Assembly (NCBI GenBank): GCA_005877225.1
Contig: VBPK01000115.1
Coordinates: 1-8,276 of the forward strand
Source: Nitrososphaerota archaeon
Lineage (GTDB): Archaea; Thermoproteota; Nitrososphaeria; Nitrososphaerales; Gagatemarchaeaceae
Direction: 5' to 3'
DNA length: 8,276 nucleotides
The position numbers and the translations under genes were made by a program. Positions 6,156 to 8,276 of the stretch are shown here, in pieces. The first letter of the stretch is position 1. Each line of letters begins with the position of its first letter. The notes below the pieces were generated by a model that was not told the DNA's origin, did not search any database, and was given only the letters and a program-made list of their open reading frames with translations.

Positions 6156-6923
6156 GTGGATGTCATCGGGGAAAATACCTTCATCCTCGTCTACAGGGAC
6201 AGAAGACGGAAGTGGATAGTCAGACCCGGCGAGACGCCCAGGCTCCACACTCATCTCGGAATCCTCGACTGCAAGGCGCTCGTCGGTGAGCCTTTCGGAA
6301 TTACCGCAAAGACCTCCCTCAACGACGAGCTTGTGATACTCAGGCCGACGATAGAAGACATGATTCTGAAGCTCACGAGGAGGACTCAGGTGATCTACCC
6401 AAAGGACCTCGGGATGATAATGGTGAAGTGCGGAATCCACTCAGGGTCGATGGTCCTCGAGTCAGGGACCGGAAGTGGAGCCACGACCGCCTTACTCGCC
6501 TACTTGGTGATGCCGAGCGGACACGTCTTCAGCTACGAGGTTAGGGGGGATTTTCAGGAGAACGCGAGGAAGAACCTCGCGAGGCTCGGCCTTCTGGAGT
6601 TTGTCACGCTCAGGCTGAGCGACGCGAAGGAAGGGTTCCAGGAGAAGGATGCCGACGCTGGAATCCTCGACATAGGGGACCCATGGGAGGCTCTACCCAG
6701 CTTCCGCAGAAGCCTTCGACCCTCAGGGGTGATAGCCGCGGTTACCCCGACGACGAATCAGGCGGAGAGGCTCGTCGAGAAGATGAAAGAAGAACGGTTC
6801 GTTGCGGTCGAGACGATCGAGATTCTCATGCGCCACCTGGAAGCGAGGAGCGGGATGACGAGGCCGTCGAACGCGATGGTCGGGCACACGGCCTATCTCA
6901 CGTTCGGGAGAAAGACCCTCTAG
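6156..6923 (+). CDS. trmI: tRNA (adenine-N1)-methyltransferase, TrmI family
   Basis: A 255-residue class I SAM-dependent methyltransferase. Archaeal TrmI methylates N1 of A58 (and A57 in some archaea) in the tRNA T-loop and works as a tetramer. The small N-terminal beta domain ends in LHTHLGILD (30-38). The family signature RRTQVIYPKDLGMIM is at 75-89. The SAM-binding motif I LESGTGSGATTALLAY lies at 101-116, and acidic motif II YEVR at 127-130. The catalytic-site block is LDIGDPWEAL at 171-180, with Asp172 the expected catalytic aspartate. TPTTNQAERLVEKM (198-211) and RPSNAMVGHTAYLTFGRK (236-253) complete the fold. In relatives I recall, the block reads LDLPxPW; here a glycine replaces the first proline. 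The GTG start gives the expected short N-terminus and sits at leaderless distance from an upstream TATA-like box. Confidence 0.92.
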   Translation: MDVIGENTFILVYRDRRRKWIVRPGETPRLHTHLGILDCKALVGEPFGITAKTSLNDELVILRPTIEDMILKLTRRTQVIYPKDLGMIMVKCGIHSGSMVLESGTGSGATTALLAYLVMPSGHVFSYEVRGDFQENARKNLARLGLLEFVTLRLSDAKEGFQEKDADAGILDIGDPWEALPSFRRSLRPSGVIAAVTPTTNQAERLVEKMKEERFVAVETIEILMRHLEARSGMTRPSNAMVGHTAYLTFGRKTL

Positions 6924-6936
6924 CCCAGGCGAAGAG

Positions 6937-6942
6937 TTTTAA
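6937..6942 (+). promoter_or_regulatory. TATA-like box for the downstream membrane protein
   Basis: TTTTAA is centred about 28 nt before the ATG at 6968 and begins 14 nt after the trmI stop. The spacing supports an independent, leaderless or nearly leaderless transcript starting at 6968. Confidence 0.4.
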
Positions 6943-6967
6943 GAGATTCTCCGACCGCAGCAAATCG

Positions 6968-7591
6968 ATGAACCGAAAGGAGATGTATGAGGACGTCTCG
7001 TCCCTCCTTCTCCTGGTTCCATTCTTTGCTCCCGCGATCTACGCCCTCTACCTATGGGCCGTGGGGGGATTCTCGTACTACCTCCCAGAGCAGGTTTTCC
7101 TGGGGGTAACGAGGAACCCAGACCTCTTTCTGCTGGGAACCCTCGCCATTATTCTCAGCACGGTCATGGAGGTCTCGAGCGAGGAGAGGGCGCGGAGAAG
7201 CGAGCGTGTCCTCCTGCTCAGCAAGCGACTACAGAAGCTCGCGGCGGCGAGTCTCGTGCTCGCGATAATCACCGCATGGTACGCGAACGGTTTCTCCCCC
7301 GACCTTAGCAGAACGGGAGCAGACCTCTTCACCGGGAGGTACACGATTGTCTTCCCGGCGCTGCTCGTCCTCTTCAGCTTCCTCATCGTGACCCCGATCA
7401 ATCTCAGGAGTCTCGCTCAGGCGAAAACTGTCGCGATCATTCTCCTTCTCGCAGTCCCCGTCGTGATCAACGAGGTGGGAAAGAGAAACACGCTCCTCGG
7501 CCTCGGTGGCTCCCTCATCTTGACGATTCTCGCAGCCGTGATGCTGAGCTGGCAGAGCGATAAGCCGAGCGGCCTCTCACCGGCCCGATAG
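6968..7591 (+). CDS. Six-helix integral membrane protein of unknown function
   Basis: A 207-residue protein with six predicted membrane helices at about 12-33, 52-69, 90-107, 125-145, 152-170 and 175-195. A strongly charged cytoplasmic-type loop (SSEERARRSERVLLLSKRLQK, 70-90, apart from its Leu run) separates helices 2 and 3. I do not recognise the family, and no catalytic or transport motif stands out. The open frame extends upstream into trmI, but those residues are an Arg/Glu/Asp-rich antiparallel-looking shadow, so I start at ATG 6968, which begins MNRKEMYEDV just before the first helix and sits at leaderless distance from a TATA-like box. ATG 6983 is possible but would overlap its own GGAG. 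The stop end overlaps the convergent uracil-DNA glycosylase gene by 15 bp. Confidence 0.8.
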   Translation: MNRKEMYEDVSSLLLLVPFFAPAIYALYLWAVGGFSYYLPEQVFLGVTRNPDLFLLGTLAIILSTVMEVSSEERARRSERVLLLSKRLQKLAAASLVLAIITAWYANGFSPDLSRTGADLFTGRYTIVFPALLVLFSFLIVTPINLRSLAQAKTVAIILLLAVPVVINEVGKRNTLLGLGGSLILTILAAVMLSWQSDKPSGLSPAR

Positions 7592-8131
7592 CTTCTTGAG
7601 TTCACGAAAATCTTCAGAGACAACCGCCTCGAGCGCCCTGTTGTAGATCATCGAGGCGGGATGGTATGAGGGGAGGTATCTCCTCCCTCCGCTCTCGACC
7701 ACAATCCCGTGGGCTGTAGAGATCTCGCTCGACGGGAAGAACTGTTTGAGGGCGGTGACACCGAGGAGGACGATAAGCGAAGGGTTCAGCGCCTCAATCT
7801 CTCGGCGGAGATACTCGTGGCAGCTCTCGGCTTCGTCTCTCCCCGGGCGTCTGTTCCCCGGCGGCCTGCACTTCACGATGTTGGTGATGAACACGTCGTC
7901 TCTCGAGAGTCCGGCCAGCCTCAGAAGCCCTTCGAGCCTCTTCCCTGCCGTGCCGACGAAAGGTCTCCCAGACTGGTCTTCCTCCCCCCCGGGTGCCTCC
8001 CCGACGAGCATGACACCGGACCTCCCTGACCCTTCGCCTGGGACCGCCTTCTTTCTGCTCTTGCAGAGGTCGCACTTCTCGCAAGTTCTGACCTCCTTCG
8101 CCACCTCGCCGAGTAGAAACTCCGAGTCCAT
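7577..8131 (-). CDS. Family 4 (UDGa-type) iron-sulfur uracil-DNA glycosylase
   Basis: A 184-residue enzyme that removes uracil from DNA, the first step of base-excision repair of deaminated cytosine. Family 4 hallmarks are all present. Motif A is GEAPGGEEDQSGRPFVG at 44-60, where the GEAPG loop is the water-activating site. Motif B is SYHPAS at 155-160, with His157. Four 4Fe-4S cysteines are expected at Cys17, Cys20, Cys88 (ITNIVKCRPPGNRRP) and Cys104; Cys23 is an extra, non-conserved cysteine. VPGEGSG (30-36) and the NR-P segment are also typical. The length is normal (about 180-220 residues). ATG 8131 starts MDSEFLLGEVAKEVRTC and lies about 27 nt from a TATA-like box, implying a leaderless message. 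The C-terminal end overlaps the membrane-protein gene by 15 bp; the divergent gene at 8188 shares its promoter region. Confidence 0.95.
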   Translation of the reverse strand: MDSEFLLGEVAKEVRTCEKCDLCKSRKKAVPGEGSGRSGVMLVGEAPGGEEDQSGRPFVGTAGKRLEGLLRLAGLSRDDVFITNIVKCRPPGNRRPGRDEAESCHEYLRREIEALNPSLIVLLGVTALKQFFPSSEISTAHGIVVESGGRRYLPSYHPASMIYNRALEAVVSEDFRELKKLSGR

Positions 8132-8155
8132 GAAGGTTGAGACCAGCTGCGAGTG

Positions 8156-8161
8156 TTATAT
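8156..8161. promoter_or_regulatory. TATA-like box lying between the glycosylase gene and the divergent gene, suited to both
   Basis: TTATAT on plus reads ATATAA on minus. Its centre is about 27 nt from the glycosylase ATG at 8131 and about 29 nt from the divergent ATG at 8188, so one box sits at leaderless-transcript distance from both starts. The gap between the two genes is only 56 nt and holds no other AT-rich block. Confidence 0.55.
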
Positions 8162-8187
8162 GTCTGTCCCGGGGACGCTTGAGCAAG

Positions 8188-8276
8188 ATGACGGTGGGGT
8201 CGGGGTTGAGGAGGCGCGAGCGATTCTCGATCACGCTGGCTCTCCTGACGCTCGTGCCGTTCGTCGCGACGGTGGT
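8188..8276 (+). CDS. N-terminus of an unidentified exported or membrane protein (runs off right edge)
   Basis: From ATG 8188 the frame stays open for 29 codons to the window edge. It encodes MTVGSGLRRRERFSITLAL, followed by more Leu/Val/Ala-rich residues. The pattern of a short basic stretch (RRRER) followed by a continuous hydrophobic run is that of a signal peptide or signal anchor. The start fits the TATA-like box about 29 nt upstream. Nothing in the visible part identifies the family, and the ATG could still be an accidental start in a longer or different frame. Confidence 0.45.
   Translation, partial: MTVGSGLRRRERFSITLALLTLVPFVATV

Noticed and set aside
6683..6967. N-terminal extension of the membrane protein into trmI
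   Set aside because: It would overlap trmI by about 240 nt. The residues are charged and low-complexity, and the TATA-like box at 6937-6942 fits a start at 6968.
1..8276. Mobile element, defence or secretion system
   Set aside because: No transposase, integrase, inverted terminal repeats, nuclease-helicase cluster or repeats are visible. All recognised genes are conserved housekeeping families.

Overview
The window looks like chromosomal housekeeping DNA from an archaeon, most likely of the TACK group and plausibly a GC-rich thaumarchaeote-like lineage. The evidence is an eS25 ribosomal protein gene (a family absent from most euryarchaea), an archaeal-type ATP-dependent DNA ligase, a tRNA-splicing endonuclease, an archaeal TrmI-type tRNA methyltransferase, and AT-rich TATA-like boxes placed about 25-40 nt before start codons, which implies leaderless or short-leader transcripts. 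The phylum is inferred from the gene set and was not tested by a search.

Layout. On the minus strand, 1-167 is the N-terminal part of eS25. Diverging from it, 265-1805 is a DNA ligase gene that is visibly broken. Its N-terminal DNA-binding region and its catalytic region lie in different frames, with about 30-40 residues missing at the join. A second in-frame gap of about 40 residues follows motif V. The ligase converges with upp (uracil phosphoribosyltransferase, minus strand, 1799-2446), and the two stop ends overlap. A short divergent promoter region then leads to a two-gene operon, 2523-4768: an NfeD-type membrane serine protease and a stomatin/SPFH protein with an ATGA stop/start overlap. 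Next come a PhoU/DUF47-like protein (4837-5490) and endA (5503-6060), in the same frame and separated by three consecutive TAG codons. These are followed by trmI (6156-6923) and a six-helix membrane protein of unknown function (6968-7591). The membrane protein converges with a family 4 uracil-DNA glycosylase (minus, 7577-8131). A divergent gene starting with a signal-anchor-like sequence (8188 onward) runs off the right end.

How the genes work together. The NfeD protease and stomatin form a well-known membrane quality-control pair. EndA and TrmI both act on tRNA. The ligase, the glycosylase and perhaps upp belong to DNA repair and pyrimidine salvage, but each has its own promoter. I see no mobile element, CRISPR array, RNA gene or clearly new multi-gene system. 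The most noteworthy points are the doubly damaged ligase, the compact divergent promoters in which one AT box sits at suitable spacing for both genes, and the triple-TAG junction.
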